A DNA stretch of 57,502 nt from Oscillospiraceae bacterium (GTDB lineage: Bacteria; Bacillota; Clostridia; Oscillospirales; Oscillospiraceae), in assembly GCA_017515345.1 (NCBI GenBank), contig JAFWFZ010000040.1, positions 1 through 57,502 of the forward strand, read 5' to 3'. Numbering within the stretch: position 1 is the first letter of the stretch; every line of letters starts with the position of its first letter. The notes under the pieces were generated by a model, which was not told where the DNA came from, ran no database searches, and worked only from the letters and a program-made list of their open reading frames with translations. Shown piece by piece: positions 18,962 through 27,568 of the stretch. The position numbers and the translations under genes were made by a program.

Positions 18962-19750
18962 TCAAAGCAAATGCTTTTCGTTGAGCTTGCCGACAAGCGC
19001 GGTGGCCATCTCTGCGACGGTGCCGCTGAGGATCTCGCCCTTGCCCTTCGGGGGCGGCGTAAAGCTGCGGAACACCTGGGTGGGGCTGGCCTTGAGGCCG
19101 CAGTTCTCGGGAGCCAGAGCCACGTCGTTCTCGTTCCAGATGGTGATCTCGGCCTTGTAGGCGCCCTCGATACCGTCGATGGTCATGTAGCGGGGGTCAT
19201 TCAGCTCCTTGACGCAGGTGAGGACGCAGGGGGTCTGGACCTCGATGACCTCATAGCCGTCCTCGAGCTGACGCTCCACAACGACGGACTTCTCTTTGAA
19301 CTCGCGGATGTTCTGCACATAGGTGACGACGGGCAGGCCGAGACGCTGGGCCAGCTGAGGGCCGACCTGAGCGGTGTCGCCGTCGATAGCCTGGCGGCCT
19401 GCGAAGATGATGTCATAGTCGCCGATCTTGCGAACGCCGAAGGCCAGGGTGGTGGAGGTGGCGCAGGTGTCAGCGCCGCCGAAGGCGCGGCTGGAGAGAA
19501 GATACGCGGCGTCGGCGCCCATGGCAAGGCACTCTCTCAGCATATAGCACGCCTGAGGGGGGCCCATGGAGAGAACGGCGACCTGGGTGTCGGGGTTCTT
19601 GTCCTTGATCTTGAGGGCCTCTTCAAGAGCGTTGGCGTCGTCGGGGTTCAGAATGGAGGGGACGCCGTCACGGATCAGGGTACCCTTGACGGGGTCGATC
19701 TTGACCTCGTTCGTATCGGGTACCTGCTTGGCACAAACGATAATCTTCAT
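18962..19750 (-). CDS. etfB: Electron transfer flavoprotein beta subunit
   Basis: 262 residues. Begins MKIIVCAKQVPDTNEVKIDP and has the EtfB segment AGRQAIDGDTAQVGPQLAQRLGLP. It carries a bound flavin or nucleotide and pairs with EtfA. Its length matches clostridial bifurcating EtfB. The start has AAGGAG upstream. It lies 17 nt downstream of the acyl-CoA dehydrogenase gene, so the three proteins should be made together as one complex. Confidence 0.94.
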   Translation of the reverse strand: MKIIVCAKQVPDTNEVKIDPVKGTLIRDGVPSILNPDDANALEEALKIKDKNPDTQVAVLSMGPPQACYMLRECLAMGADAAYLLSSRAFGGADTCATSTTLAFGVRKIGDYDIIFAGRQAIDGDTAQVGPQLAQRLGLPVVTYVQNIREFKEKSVVVERQLEDGYEVIEVQTPCVLTCVKELNDPRYMTIDGIEGAYKAEITIWNENDVALAPENCGLKASPTQVFRSFTPPPKGKGEILSGTVAEMATALVGKLNEKHLL

Positions 19751-19767
19751 AGTTCAGTGCTCCTTCC

Positions 19768-20910
19768 TTACTTCAGCAGCTGGCCGGAGATGACCATCTG
19801 CTGCACCTGAGAGGTGCCTTCGAAAATGGTGAACACGCGGCAGTCGCGGTACATACGCTCGACCCTGTAGTCCTTGATGAAGCCGTAGCCGCCGTGGATC
19901 TGGACCGCCTTGCCGGCGAGCTCGTTGCAGATCTCGGTGGCGTAGTACTTCGCCATGGAGGCGGCCATGCCTGCCTCGGGGCTGTTGATGTCCTTGAGCT
20001 GGGCGGCGCGGTAGACGAGCTCCTTGGCGGCCTGGAGCTTTGTCGCCATGTCGGCGAGCATGAAGCTGATGGCCTGGAAATCGGCGATGCGGCGGCCGAA
20101 CTGCTTACGCTCCTTGGCGTACTTGACGGCCTCGTCCAGGCATCCCTGGGCAACGCCCACGGACATGGCGGCGACGCCGATACGGCCGATGTCGAGGGTC
20201 TTCATGGCGTTCTTGAAGCCGACACCCTCTTCGCCGAGCAGGTCGCTCTTGTGGACGCGGACATCCTCCATGATGATGTCGGAGGTGGGGCAGCCGATGA
20301 TGCCCATCTTGTCCTCGGCCTTACCGACGGAAACGCCGGGCAGCTTCATGTCCATAATGAAGGCGGAGATGCCGCGGGAGCCCTTGGCGGTCTTGTCAGT
20401 CTTGGCGTAGATAATGGTCCAGTCAGCAACGGGAGCCATGGTGATGAAGGCTTTACGGCCGTTGAGGATGTAGTAGTCGCCATCCTTCACAGCGGTGGTC
20501 TTCGTGCCGCCGGCGTCGGAGCCGGCGCCGGGCTCGGTCAGACCGAAGGCCAGCTTCTTTTCACCGGTCGCGATGGGCTTCAGGTACTTCTCAAGCTGCT
20601 CGGGCGTGCCGGCAAGCATGAGGGGACCGCCGCCGAGGCTGTTGGGCGCGGAGACCCAGATGGTAGTGACGGCGCTGATCCGGGCCAGCTCCTCCATGAC
20701 TATCACGTAAGAGAGATAGTCAGAGCCCTGACCGCCGTACTCCTTCGGGGTCTTAATGCCGAAGAAACCGGCCTTGGCCAGCTTTTTCAGCAGCTCTTCC
20801 GGATATTGGCCGGTCGCTTCGATCTCGTCAAGGATCTCCTTTGTGAGCTCCTTCTCGGCGAAATCCCGGGCCAGCTTCCGGACCAGTTCATGTTTCTCCG
20901 AAAAAATCAT
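19768..20910 (-). CDS. Acyl-CoA dehydrogenase (butyryl-CoA dehydrogenase-like)
   Basis: 380 residues. FAD enzyme interconverting acyl-CoA and 2-enoyl-CoA. Motifs: FGLTEPGAGSDAGG (substrate/FAD loop), RKAFITMAPVADWTI, QIHGGYGFIKDYRVERMYRD, and the catalytic base Glu364 in FEGTSQVQ at the position used by short-chain family members. With EtfAB it would work as an enoyl-CoA reductase. No crotonase, hydroxyacyl-CoA dehydrogenase or thiolase is adjacent, so the substrate need not be crotonyl-CoA; an acrylyl-, caffeyl- or branched enoyl-CoA is equally possible. First gene of the operon. Confidence 0.93.
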   Translation of the reverse strand: MIFSEKHELVRKLARDFAEKELTKEILDEIEATGQYPEELLKKLAKAGFFGIKTPKEYGGQGSDYLSYVIVMEELARISAVTTIWVSAPNSLGGGPLMLAGTPEQLEKYLKPIATGEKKLAFGLTEPGAGSDAGGTKTTAVKDGDYYILNGRKAFITMAPVADWTIIYAKTDKTAKGSRGISAFIMDMKLPGVSVGKAEDKMGIIGCPTSDIIMEDVRVHKSDLLGEEGVGFKNAMKTLDIGRIGVAAMSVGVAQGCLDEAVKYAKERKQFGRRIADFQAISFMLADMATKLQAAKELVYRAAQLKDINSPEAGMAASMAKYYATEICNELAGKAVQIHGGYGFIKDYRVERMYRDCRVFTIFEGTSQVQQMVISGQLLK

Positions 20911-20958
20911 GAGTTCTTCCTCCTAGCTATATTGTTGATATGAGAACGCACAATAACA

Positions 20959-20994
20959 TAAGTTATATTATAGAACTTAACTAAAAAAATTGAA
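20959..20994 (-). promoter_or_regulatory. acd-etfBA promoter with inverted repeat over the -10 box
   Basis: Reading leftward, -35 TTCAAT (20994-20989) and -10 TATAAT (20972-20967) have a 16-bp spacer. The -10 box is enclosed by an inverted repeat TAAGTT-N9-AACTTA (20959-20979), a plausible repressor or activator site. The divergent LuxR gene is the nearest regulator. Confidence 0.65.
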
Positions 20995-21011
20995 TTATTT
21001 TATTTAATACT

Positions 21012-21040
21012 TTTACTTGTATGTTGGCCGGAAATATGCT
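21012..21040 (+). promoter_or_regulatory. Promoter of the LuxR-type gene
   Basis: -35 TTTACT (21012-21017) and -10 TATGCT (21035-21040), 17-bp spacer. Transcription would begin near 21047, so the earliest ATG at 21017 cannot be the start codon. Confidence 0.6.
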
Positions 21041-21091
21041 AAATTCAAAAGGAACGTATACTTATTTATGCGTAGAAAGAAGGGGGATCAT

Positions 21092-21868
21092 TTGAGTTCC
21101 ACACTGTTTGATTACGAGTGGCAGTTTCTTGTTCAGATGGTAACGCGGATCAATTACTGCTCCACTTACACGGAAACCTGCGAAACGCTGCTCCAGCAGA
21201 TCAAAACGCTCATCCCATTTCATTCGGGCATTATTTTCCGCACCGAACGTGACGACGGGATCGCAAAAGTTGGCAACCCTATTACCTCCGAGCCCGCAGA
21301 CTCCAAGACAGACGATACGTTCTTCACGGATGGCGACTATCCGCACTGGTCTGAATTCATCATGGCTCCCTACAGCAGCATTTTTCGCCAGTCCGATCTG
21401 ATCCCTCCCGGAAAGTGGGAGAAGACCAGGGTCTACCGTGAGATCTGGAAGAAGAAAGGAGTCTACTGGGGATTGTTCATCTCCCTGGTGGCGAAGGATT
21501 ATCCGCTGGCGCTCGTCGGGCTCATGCGCGATAAGGAAAGCGAGGATTTTTCCGCCAGAGACATGTACATCATGACCACGCTGAAGGATCCGCTGGAACG
21601 GAAATTCTACAGCCTCCTGAAGGAGGGTGGCTCCGCCGGCGGCAACGCGGCGCTGCCCGAGAAGATCATCAAGACGGCCTCCCGCTACGGGCTCACGAAG
21701 AGAGAGAGCGAGATCGTGGCGCTGGTCTGCGCCAGCAAGTCCAGCGAGGAGATGTGCGAGCAGCTCTACATCACCCACGCGACTCTGTCGAAGCACCTGT
21801 CCAACATCTACGCCAAGACGAAGGTACGCAACCGGACCCAGCTCTTTGGGCTGTTTTCCGATAACTGA
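21092..21868 (+). CDS. LuxR-family transcriptional regulator
   Basis: 258 residues. The C-terminal LuxR helix-turn-helix (about 195-255; GLTKRESEIVALVCASKSSE, LSKHLSNIYAKTKVRNR) follows an N-terminal region of about 185 residues that could be a GAF-like sensor but has no motif I can assign. There is no receiver domain. I favour the TTG at 21092, 5 nt after AAGGGGG; the alternative is ATG 21068 behind a weak AAGGA. It is divergent from acd-etfB-etfA and probably controls it. Confidence 0.82.
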   Translation: MSSTLFDYEWQFLVQMVTRINYCSTYTETCETLLQQIKTLIPFHSGIIFRTERDDGIAKVGNPITSEPADSKTDDTFFTDGDYPHWSEFIMAPYSSIFRQSDLIPPGKWEKTRVYREIWKKKGVYWGLFISLVAKDYPLALVGLMRDKESEDFSARDMYIMTTLKDPLERKFYSLLKEGGSAGGNAALPEKIIKTASRYGLTKRESEIVALVCASKSSEEMCEQLYITHATLSKHLSNIYAKTKVRNRTQLFGLFSDN

Positions 21869-21956
21869 TATGACGGTGCCGCGCGGCGGAATATCGGCGG
21901 CACGCCGGGAAACAATAGAGTAATGATACCTATCAAAAATGAAAGGATGAGCGAAT

Positions 21957-22496
21957 ATGGAACTGAAGGGCAGCAGGACAGAGGCCAATCTTATGGCCGC
22001 TTTTGCCGGGGAATCCCAGGCGAGGAACAAGTATGACTATTATGCCTCCCGCGCCAAGAAGGACGGGTACGAGCAGATCGCGGCCATTTTTGAGGAGACG
22101 GCCCTCAACGAGAAGGAGCACGCCAAGATGTGGTTCAAGCTCCTCCATGGCGGCAGCGTGCCCGATACGATGGTGAACCTGAACGACGCCGCCGACGGCG
22201 AGAACTACGAGTGGACTGATATGTACGCGGAATTTGCCCGTGTCGCCCGGGAAGAGGGGTTCGACGATATCGCCGCCAAGTTCGAGGGCGTCGGCGCCGT
22301 GGAGAAGGAGCATGAGGAGCGTTACCGCAAGCTCATCGCCAATATCGAGGGCGGCCTGGTCTTCTCCCGGGAGGGGGACGCCATATGGCAGTGCCGCAAC
22401 TGCGGACACATCGTCATTGGGCCCAAGGCGCCGGAGATTTGCCCCGTGTGCGACCATCCGGGCGCGTATTTCCAGCTCAAGCCGGAAAACTACTGA
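21957..22496 (+). CDS. rbr: Rubrerythrin
   Basis: 179 residues. The N-terminal ferritin-like di-iron domain (1-135) has Glu19 (GESQARNKY), the [11 protein letters not shown] helix and EKEHEERY. The C-terminal rubredoxin domain has Cys146/Cys149 and Cys162/Cys165 (CRNCG, CPVC). It reduces hydrogen peroxide with electrons from rubredoxin-type donors and protects anaerobes from oxidative stress. AAAGGA precedes the start. A small dyad TGATA-CC-TATCA (21924-21935) lies just upstream but is not a PerR box. Monocistronic. Confidence 0.95.
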   Translation: MELKGSRTEANLMAAFAGESQARNKYDYYASRAKKDGYEQIAAIFEETALNEKEHAKMWFKLLHGGSVPDTMVNLNDAADGENYEWTDMYAEFARVAREEGFDDIAAKFEGVGAVEKEHEERYRKLIANIEGGLVFSREGDAIWQCRNCGHIVIGPKAPEICPVCDHPGAYFQLKPENY

Positions 22497-22517
22497 TTAA
22501 TAAAAGGATGAATCGGC

Positions 22518-22548
22518 AAAGCGGGAGCGGTCACATGCTCCCGCTTTT
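22518..22548 (+). terminator. Rubrerythrin terminator
   Basis: An 11-bp stem (22518-22528 with 22537-22547) and 8-nt loop lead into TTTT. Confidence 0.88.
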
Positions 22549-22599
22549 CATTATGTGATTATTCTCCGGAGTTTTTTCTGAACTGCAAGGGAAAAATCA

Positions 22600-22629
22600 T
22601 TGACAAAAGTCCTGAGGCCGGGGTATAAT
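22600..22629 (+). promoter_or_regulatory. aspS-gatCAB operon promoter
   Basis: Consensus boxes TTGACA (22600-22605) and TATAAT (22624-22629) with an 18-bp spacer; transcription should start just before the T-box leader. Confidence 0.88.
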
Positions 22630-22633
22630 CCCC

Positions 22634-22850
22634 GTCAGAGACTCCTGCCCTTATGGAAAGCCCGACAGAGAACGTGCGTCACCGGCTGAAAGCGCACCGC
22701 GGAGGAGTAGTGGACGGGGGAACGCTCTGACGACCGGAAATTTCATATTTTTAAAGTGGACGCGGCAGGCCGCGTCAAAGCGGGTGGCACCGCGGGTTTT
22801 GATAACTCGTCCCGGAAATTATTTCAGATAATTTCCGGGACTTCGTTTTT
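22634..22850 (+). promoter_or_regulatory. T-box riboswitch, aspartate-specific
   Basis: Stem I is closed by GTCAGAG (22634-22640) with CTCTGAC (22725-22731), then ACTCCT with AGGAGT. The 3' strand internal loop AGTGGACGGGGGAACG contains a GAC Asp codon at 22713-22715, the likely specifier. The conserved T-box GGGTGGCACCGCGG follows at 22782-22795; its bulge UGGC (22785-22788) would pair with GCCA of tRNA-Asp, whose discriminator base is G. A competing terminator stem of 14 bp (22809-22822 with 22828-22841) ends in TTCGTTTTT. Uncharged tRNA-Asp would therefore switch on the downstream operon. Confidence 0.93.
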
Positions 22851-22864
22851 GGGAGGAAAAAGCA

Positions 22865-24592
22865 ATGCTGAGAACACACGTATGCAACGAGCTCCGGCCC
22901 GAGCACATCGGGCAGACCGTGACGCTCTCCGGCTGGGTGGACACCATCCGCGACCACGGCGGCGTCAAGTTCATCGACCTGAGGGACCACACAGGCGTGA
23001 CCCAGATCGTCTTCCACGACGACTCCATGCTGGAGGGCGTCAATCGTGAGGCGGTCATCCAGGTCGCCGGCGAGGTGACCCTGCGCGATGAGGAGACGGT
23101 GAACCCCAAGCTGGACACCGGCCTTGTGGAGGTCCATGTGGACACTATGAACGTGCTGGGGCCCTGCCGCAACATGCTGCCCTTTGAGGTGCACGAATCC
23201 ACCCAGACAAGGGAGGATGTCCGCCTCAAATACCGGTATCTGGACCTGCGCAATCCGGCCATTCACCGGAACATCGTCCTCCGGTCCGACGTGATCGGTT
23301 TTCTGAGGGACGAGATGCGGTCGCTGGGCTTCCTGGAGATACAGACGCCCATCCTCACCGCCTCCAGCCCCGAGGGAGCCAGAGACTATCTGGTGCCCAG
23401 CCGCAAGCACAAGGGCAAATTCTATGCCCTTCCCCAGGCGCCCCAGCAGTTCAAGCAGCTCCTGATGGTGTCCGGCTTCGACAAGTACTTCCAGATCGCC
23501 CCCTGCTTCCGGGATGAGGATGCCCGGCAGGACCGTTCCCCCGGCGAGTTCTATCAGCTCGACTTTGAGATGAGCTTCGCCGAACAGGAGGATGTGCTGC
23601 AGGTAGCGGAAAAGGTGGTGTACGACACCTTCAGGAAGTTCACGGACAAGGCGGTGACGGAGCCGCCCTTCCGCCGCATCACCTATAAGGACTCCATGCT
23701 CAAATACGGCACCGACAAGCCGGATCTCCGCAACCCGCTGGAGATCTGCGACCTGACTGAGTTCTTCTCCCATGTGGAGTTCCCCCTGTTCCGGGGCAAG
23801 CCCGTGCGCGGGATCCTCTGCAACTGTACGGGAAAAAGCCGCAGCTTCTTCGAGGGGTCGCTGAAATACGCCCTCTCCATCGGCATGAAGGGGCTGGGAT
23901 ACCTGACCCTGGCCGGCGACGAGTTCAAGGGACCCATCGACAAATTCCTGACCCCGGAGCAGCGGGTCGAGCTGCGGGAGATGCTCTCCATGAAGGACGG
24001 GGAGACCGTATTCTTCATCTGCGACGGCGCCCATATCGTGGATCGGCTGGCGGGTGAGATCCGCACCTGGCTGGGCGAGAACCTGGGCGTCATCAATAAG
24101 GACGCCTTTGAGTTCTGCTTCATTGTGGATTTCCCCATGTATGAGCTGAATCCCGAGACGAACAGCATTGATTTTACCCACAACCCCTTCTCCATGCCCC
24201 AGGGCGGGCTGGAGGCGCTGGAGACGAAGGATCCCCTGGAGGTCCTGGCGTACCAGTATGACATCGTTTGCAACGGAGTGGAGCTCTCCTCCGGCGCGGT
24301 GCGGAACCACAGCCCGGAGATTATGAAGAAGGCATTCGCCATCGCCGGATACTCCGAGGAGGAGCTGGAGCGCCGCTTCGGCGCCCTGTATACCGCGTTC
24401 CAGTACGGCGCGCCGCCCCACGCCGGCATGGCCCCCGGTGTGGATCGGATGATCATGCTCATCGCCGGGGAGGAGACGATCCGCGACGTGATCGCCTTCC
24501 CCCTGAACGGCAATGCCCAGGATCTGCTGCTCGGTGCGCCGGGCGAGGTGACAGAGCAGCAGCTCAGAGAGGCGAACATCAGGATCAGATAA
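22865..24592 (+). CDS. aspS: Aspartyl-tRNA synthetase, probably non-discriminating
   Basis: 575-residue class II synthetase: N-terminal OB-fold anticodon domain (1-105), motif 2 FRDEDARQDRSPGEF, an inserted GAD-type domain (about 290-410), and motif 3 near GMAPGVDRM. It carries His31 in RDHGG; in bacterial AspRS, His at this place has been linked to acceptance of tRNA-Asn (Pseudomonas-type non-discriminating enzymes). Two gatCAB sets in the same operon support a role in making Asp-tRNA-Asn for amidation. Preceded by an Asp T-box. Confidence 0.95.
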   Translation: MLRTHVCNELRPEHIGQTVTLSGWVDTIRDHGGVKFIDLRDHTGVTQIVFHDDSMLEGVNREAVIQVAGEVTLRDEETVNPKLDTGLVEVHVDTMNVLGPCRNMLPFEVHESTQTREDVRLKYRYLDLRNPAIHRNIVLRSDVIGFLRDEMRSLGFLEIQTPILTASSPEGARDYLVPSRKHKGKFYALPQAPQQFKQLLMVSGFDKYFQIAPCFRDEDARQDRSPGEFYQLDFEMSFAEQEDVLQVAEKVVYDTFRKFTDKAVTEPPFRRITYKDSMLKYGTDKPDLRNPLEICDLTEFFSHVEFPLFRGKPVRGILCNCTGKSRSFFEGSLKYALSIGMKGLGYLTLAGDEFKGPIDKFLTPEQRVELREMLSMKDGETVFFICDGAHIVDRLAGEIRTWLGENLGVINKDAFEFCFIVDFPMYELNPETNSIDFTHNPFSMPQGGLEALETKDPLEVLAYQYDIVCNGVELSSGAVRNHSPEIMKKAFAIAGYSEEELERRFGALYTAFQYGAPPHAGMAPGVDRMIMLIAGEETIRDVIAFPLNGNAQDLLLGAPGEVTEQQLREANIRIR

Positions 24593-24603
24593 GGAGGCTG
24601 CCC

Positions 24604-24885
24604 ATGGACAGAGAAAAACTTATTCCCCTGGAGAAGCTCAATCAGCTTGCCCTTACGGAGGAGGAGACGGAGCGCGTCCTCGCCGCGTTCGCGGCCATGG
24701 AGGCGGAGGAGGCGCAGCTCGCGGAGACGGACACCTCGGCGGTGGAACGGATGGTATTCAACATCCCGCTGAAGAATATCCTGCGGGAGGATGCGGCAGA
24801 AAAGAACTTCACCCGGGATCAGCTCCAGGAGGGCGCGCCGGAGAAGATGGACGGCTACTGGCAGGTCCCCCGCCTTGTGGAATGA
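24604..24885 (+). CDS. gatC: GatC-like subunit of the first amidotransferase set
   Basis: 93 residues. The GatC signature is visible as an N-terminal helical pair (LEKLNQLALTEEETERVLAAFAAMEAE) followed by an extended tail with LKNILREDAAEKNF. GatC wraps round GatA and GatB to hold the complex together. The ATG at 24604 has AAGGAGG upstream. It is divergent from the second GatC at 27569, so the duplication is not recent. It lies 11 nt after aspS and 9 nt before the degenerate GatA. Confidence 0.85.
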   Translation: MDREKLIPLEKLNQLALTEEETERVLAAFAAMEAEEAQLAETDTSAVERMVFNIPLKNILREDAAEKNFTRDQLQEGAPEKMDGYWQVPRLVE

Positions 24886-24894
24886 GGTGACCTC

Positions 24895-26073
24895 ATGAAA
24901 TATGTTACAGATATGAAAGCCGCCGCGGGGAAGACCGTCGCGGTGGATGATACCATTCTCGTGAAGGGCGTGCCCGCCACGGCGGGCTCCAAAATGCTGG
25001 AGAGCTTTGTGCCGCTCTTCGACGCCGAGGCCGTGACCAGGCTGCAGAGCGCCGGTTACACCGTCTCCGGCAAGTCCAACGTGGGTGAGTTCGGCCTGGA
25101 TGTGATGGGGGAGACCTCCTATTTCGGCCCCGTCACGGGGGAGAACGGCTCCCTCCGCGGCGCGGCAGCCGCGCTGGTGGCTGACGGTGATGCGGACTTT
25201 GCCCTCTGCACAGATCTGGACGGCGCGCCGAGACGGGCAGCCGCGGCGGAGAACATCGTATTTATCAAGCCCACCTACGGCACTGTGTCCCGCTACGGCG
25301 TCATTCCCTGCGCCTGCAGCGGCGAGCAGATCGGCGTCATGGCTAAGACAGCGGCCGGAGCGGCGGAGCTTCTGTCCGTCATCGCCGGCCACGACGACAA
25401 AGACGGCACCAGCCTCCCGGAAAAGCATTACGATTACACAGCGTCCGCGGACGTATCCGGTCTCCGGGTCGGCGTCTGCGCCGATTATTGCGGCAGGGCT
25501 TCGCAGGAGACGGCGGAGAAGGTCCGGGCCGCCGCGGCGTCACTCGGCGTCTGCGAAGATGTGAGCGACGGCCGCCTGATGCTCGCCCGGCCGGCATGGC
25601 GGATCCTGCTGGCGGGTGAGACCTGCAACAACCTCTCCCGATATGACGGTGTGAAGTTCGGGTTCCGCGCCGAAGGCTACAAAAACATCGACGAGCTCTA
25701 CACCATGTCCCGCACACAGGCGTTCACACTGCTGACGAAAATGACGATCCTCTACGGATCGGACGTGCTGAGCAAGGGCCGTTACGACACCTGCTACGAC
25801 AGGAGCCTGCGGGTGAGGCGCGTGCTCCGGAACGCCGCGGACGAGCTGTTCGGCAAGTACGACGTGCTGGCCATGCCCGGCTGCTCCAAAACCGCTTATA
25901 CGGCGGAGGAGCTGGGGGACAGCATCGACGCGGTGTACGCCGAGAGCCTGTTTACCGCCTTTGCCAGCATACTTGGCCTGCCCGCCGTCACTGTGGGCGG
26001 GATCCAGCTTGTGGCAGACAGTATGAACGATGAGCTGCTCCTCTCCGCGGCGGCAGCTCTTGAAAGGCGGTGA
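24895..26073 (+). CDS. GatA-like pseudoenzyme: amidase fold without catalytic triad
   Basis: 392 residues, clearly a GatA homologue (SKMLESFVP, GKSNVGEF, ETSYFGP, IKPTYGTVSRYG, NLSRYDGVKFGFR, GLPAVTVGG). Gap-free local alignment with the intact GatA at 27849 shows the Ser-cisSer-Lys triad replaced: Lys75 by Asp18, Ser150 by Leu87, Ser174 by Ala111. It also lacks about 57 N-terminal residues and part of the C-terminal glutaminase domain. It cannot hydrolyse glutamine by the known mechanism. The frame is open, codon use matches its neighbours and the ribosome site is good, so it is probably a maintained protein rather than a pseudogene. It may be a scaffold for GatB1/GatC1 or a regulatory subunit. 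Confidence 0.85.
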   Translation: MKYVTDMKAAAGKTVAVDDTILVKGVPATAGSKMLESFVPLFDAEAVTRLQSAGYTVSGKSNVGEFGLDVMGETSYFGPVTGENGSLRGAAAALVADGDADFALCTDLDGAPRRAAAAENIVFIKPTYGTVSRYGVIPCACSGEQIGVMAKTAAGAAELLSVIAGHDDKDGTSLPEKHYDYTASADVSGLRVGVCADYCGRASQETAEKVRAAAASLGVCEDVSDGRLMLARPAWRILLAGETCNNLSRYDGVKFGFRAEGYKNIDELYTMSRTQAFTLLTKMTILYGSDVLSKGRYDTCYDRSLRVRRVLRNAADELFGKYDVLAMPGCSKTAYTAEELGDSIDAVYAESLFTAFASILGLPAVTVGGIQLVADSMNDELLLSAAAALERR

Positions 26074-26077
26074 CGGG

Positions 26078-27511
26078 ATGAACTATGAAACTGTGATCGG
26101 ACTGGAGGTCCATGTGGAGCTGGCCACCGAGTCCAAGATCTTCTGTTCCTGCTCCGCCAAATACGGCGCTGAGCAAAACGACAGCGTATGTCCCGCCTGC
26201 TGCGGTATGCCGGGAATGCTGCCGGTGACGAACAAGCACGTGGTGGATCTGGGCATCATGGCAGGGCTCCTGACGAACTGCCGCATCAACCGGGTCACCA
26301 CTTTTGACAAAAAGAGCTACTACTATCCCGATCTGCCGTGCTCTTACCAGATCACCCAGTGGTTTTCCCCTATATGCGTGGACGGAGGCGTGGAGATCGA
26401 GACGAGCCAGGGGAAAAAGATCATCGGCCTCAAGCAGATCCACATGGAGGAGGACGCTGGCAAGCTGGTCCACGACGACTGGACGGACACCTCCCTGGTG
26501 GACTTCAACCGCACCAGCGTCCCCCTGTGCGAGATCGTCAGCAAGCCCGATCTGCGCAGTGTGGAGGAGGTCATCGCCTATCTGGAGCGGCTGCGCACCC
26601 TGCTGCGGTTTGCGCGGGTGTCGAACTGCCGCTGGGAGGAGGGGTCCATGCGCTGCGATGTGAATCTCTCCATCCGGCCGGAGGGCTCCACGGAGCTGGG
26701 CGTGCGCACCGAGATGAAGAACATGAACAGCCTCTCGGCCATCGCCCGCGCCATTGAATATGAGCAGGCGCGGCATATCGACGCGCTGGAACGGGGCACC
26801 GAGGTGCTGGTGCAGGAGACGCGGCGCTGGGACGACGTGAAGGGCCAGAGCTTTGCCATGCGCAACAAGGAGACGGCTGCGGATTACCGCTATTTCCCCG
26901 ATCCGAACCTGGTGCCCATCATCATCGACGACGAGTGGTTCGACCGGGTGAAGAGCGAGATGCCGGAGCTGCCCGAGGTGAAGGCGGCCCGCTATGTCGG
27001 CGAATTGGGCCTCACCGAAAAGGATGCGGAAACGCTGACTGCCAGCCGCGCCATGTGCGATGTGTTCGAGGCGGCGTACCCGCTCTGCGGCTCTGCGAAG
27101 GATACGGCGAGCTGGCTCATCGGCGACTGCATGGGCATGCTGCGGAAGAAAAAGCTCACCGCAGACGATATTGCCATCGACCCCGTGAAGCTGGCGGAGA
27201 TCATCAAAATGGTGACGGCGGGGGAAATCAACCGCAATGCCGGCCGCCGGGTCCTGGCCGCCGTCATGGACGAGGACGCCGATCCCCGCGCTTACTGTGA
27301 GAAGCACGGTCTCGCCGCCCAGAACGATGAGGGCGCGATCCTGGAGGTCGTGAAGAAGGCCATCGCCGCCAATGAGAAGAGCGTGCAGGACTACAAAAAC
27401 GGCAGGACCAAGGCCATGCAGGCCATATTCGGCTCCATCATGAAGGAACTCAGGGGCAACGGCGATCCCCAGACGATCCAGCGGCTCCTGAAGGAAGAAC
27501 TGGATAAGTAA
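26078..27511 (+). CDS. gatB: GatB subunit of the first amidotransferase set
   Basis: 477 residues. GatB phosphorylates the Asp or Glu on misacylated tRNA and transfers ammonia. Kinase and metal residues are kept: His12 (GLEVHVEL), Glu124/Glu125 (HMEEDAGK) and Glu152 (CEIVSKPD). Four Cys (23, 25, 38, 41) suggest a zinc site. It is noticeably diverged from GatB2: PDLPCSYQITQW for PDLPKAYQISQY, and NRTSVPL for NRGGVPL. The C-terminal YqeY-like tRNA-binding tail (about 330-477) is complete. The ATG at 26078 follows GatA-like stop by 4 nt. So a kinase-competent GatB is paired with a dead GatA. Confidence 0.93.
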   Translation: MNYETVIGLEVHVELATESKIFCSCSAKYGAEQNDSVCPACCGMPGMLPVTNKHVVDLGIMAGLLTNCRINRVTTFDKKSYYYPDLPCSYQITQWFSPICVDGGVEIETSQGKKIIGLKQIHMEEDAGKLVHDDWTDTSLVDFNRTSVPLCEIVSKPDLRSVEEVIAYLERLRTLLRFARVSNCRWEEGSMRCDVNLSIRPEGSTELGVRTEMKNMNSLSAIARAIEYEQARHIDALERGTEVLVQETRRWDDVKGQSFAMRNKETAADYRYFPDPNLVPIIIDDEWFDRVKSEMPELPEVKAARYVGELGLTEKDAETLTASRAMCDVFEAAYPLCGSAKDTASWLIGDCMGMLRKKKLTADDIAIDPVKLAEIIKMVTAGEINRNAGRRVLAAVMDEDADPRAYCEKHGLAAQNDEGAILEVVKKAIAANEKSVQDYKNGRTKAMQAIFGSIMKELRGNGDPQTIQRLLKEELDK

Positions 27512-27568
27512 CATTCCCGGGCGGGCTGCGCGGCGGTGCGCGGCCCGCTCCCACATTGGAGGGATACG

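Noticed and set aside
17627..19810. A 727-codon + strand frame across etfA and etfB
   Set aside because: It is antisense to well-supported Etf genes; long antisense frames are common in GC-rich coding DNA and its product is low-complexity Gly/Ala/Leu/Val.
21924..21935. PerR box upstream of rubrerythrin
   Set aside because: The dyad TGATA-CC-TATCA does not match the PerR consensus and is too short to assign.
24895..26073. First gatA as a simple pseudogene
   Set aside because: The frame is intact, has a good ribosome site, conserved non-catalytic motifs and normal codon use, so I report it as a probable pseudoenzyme.
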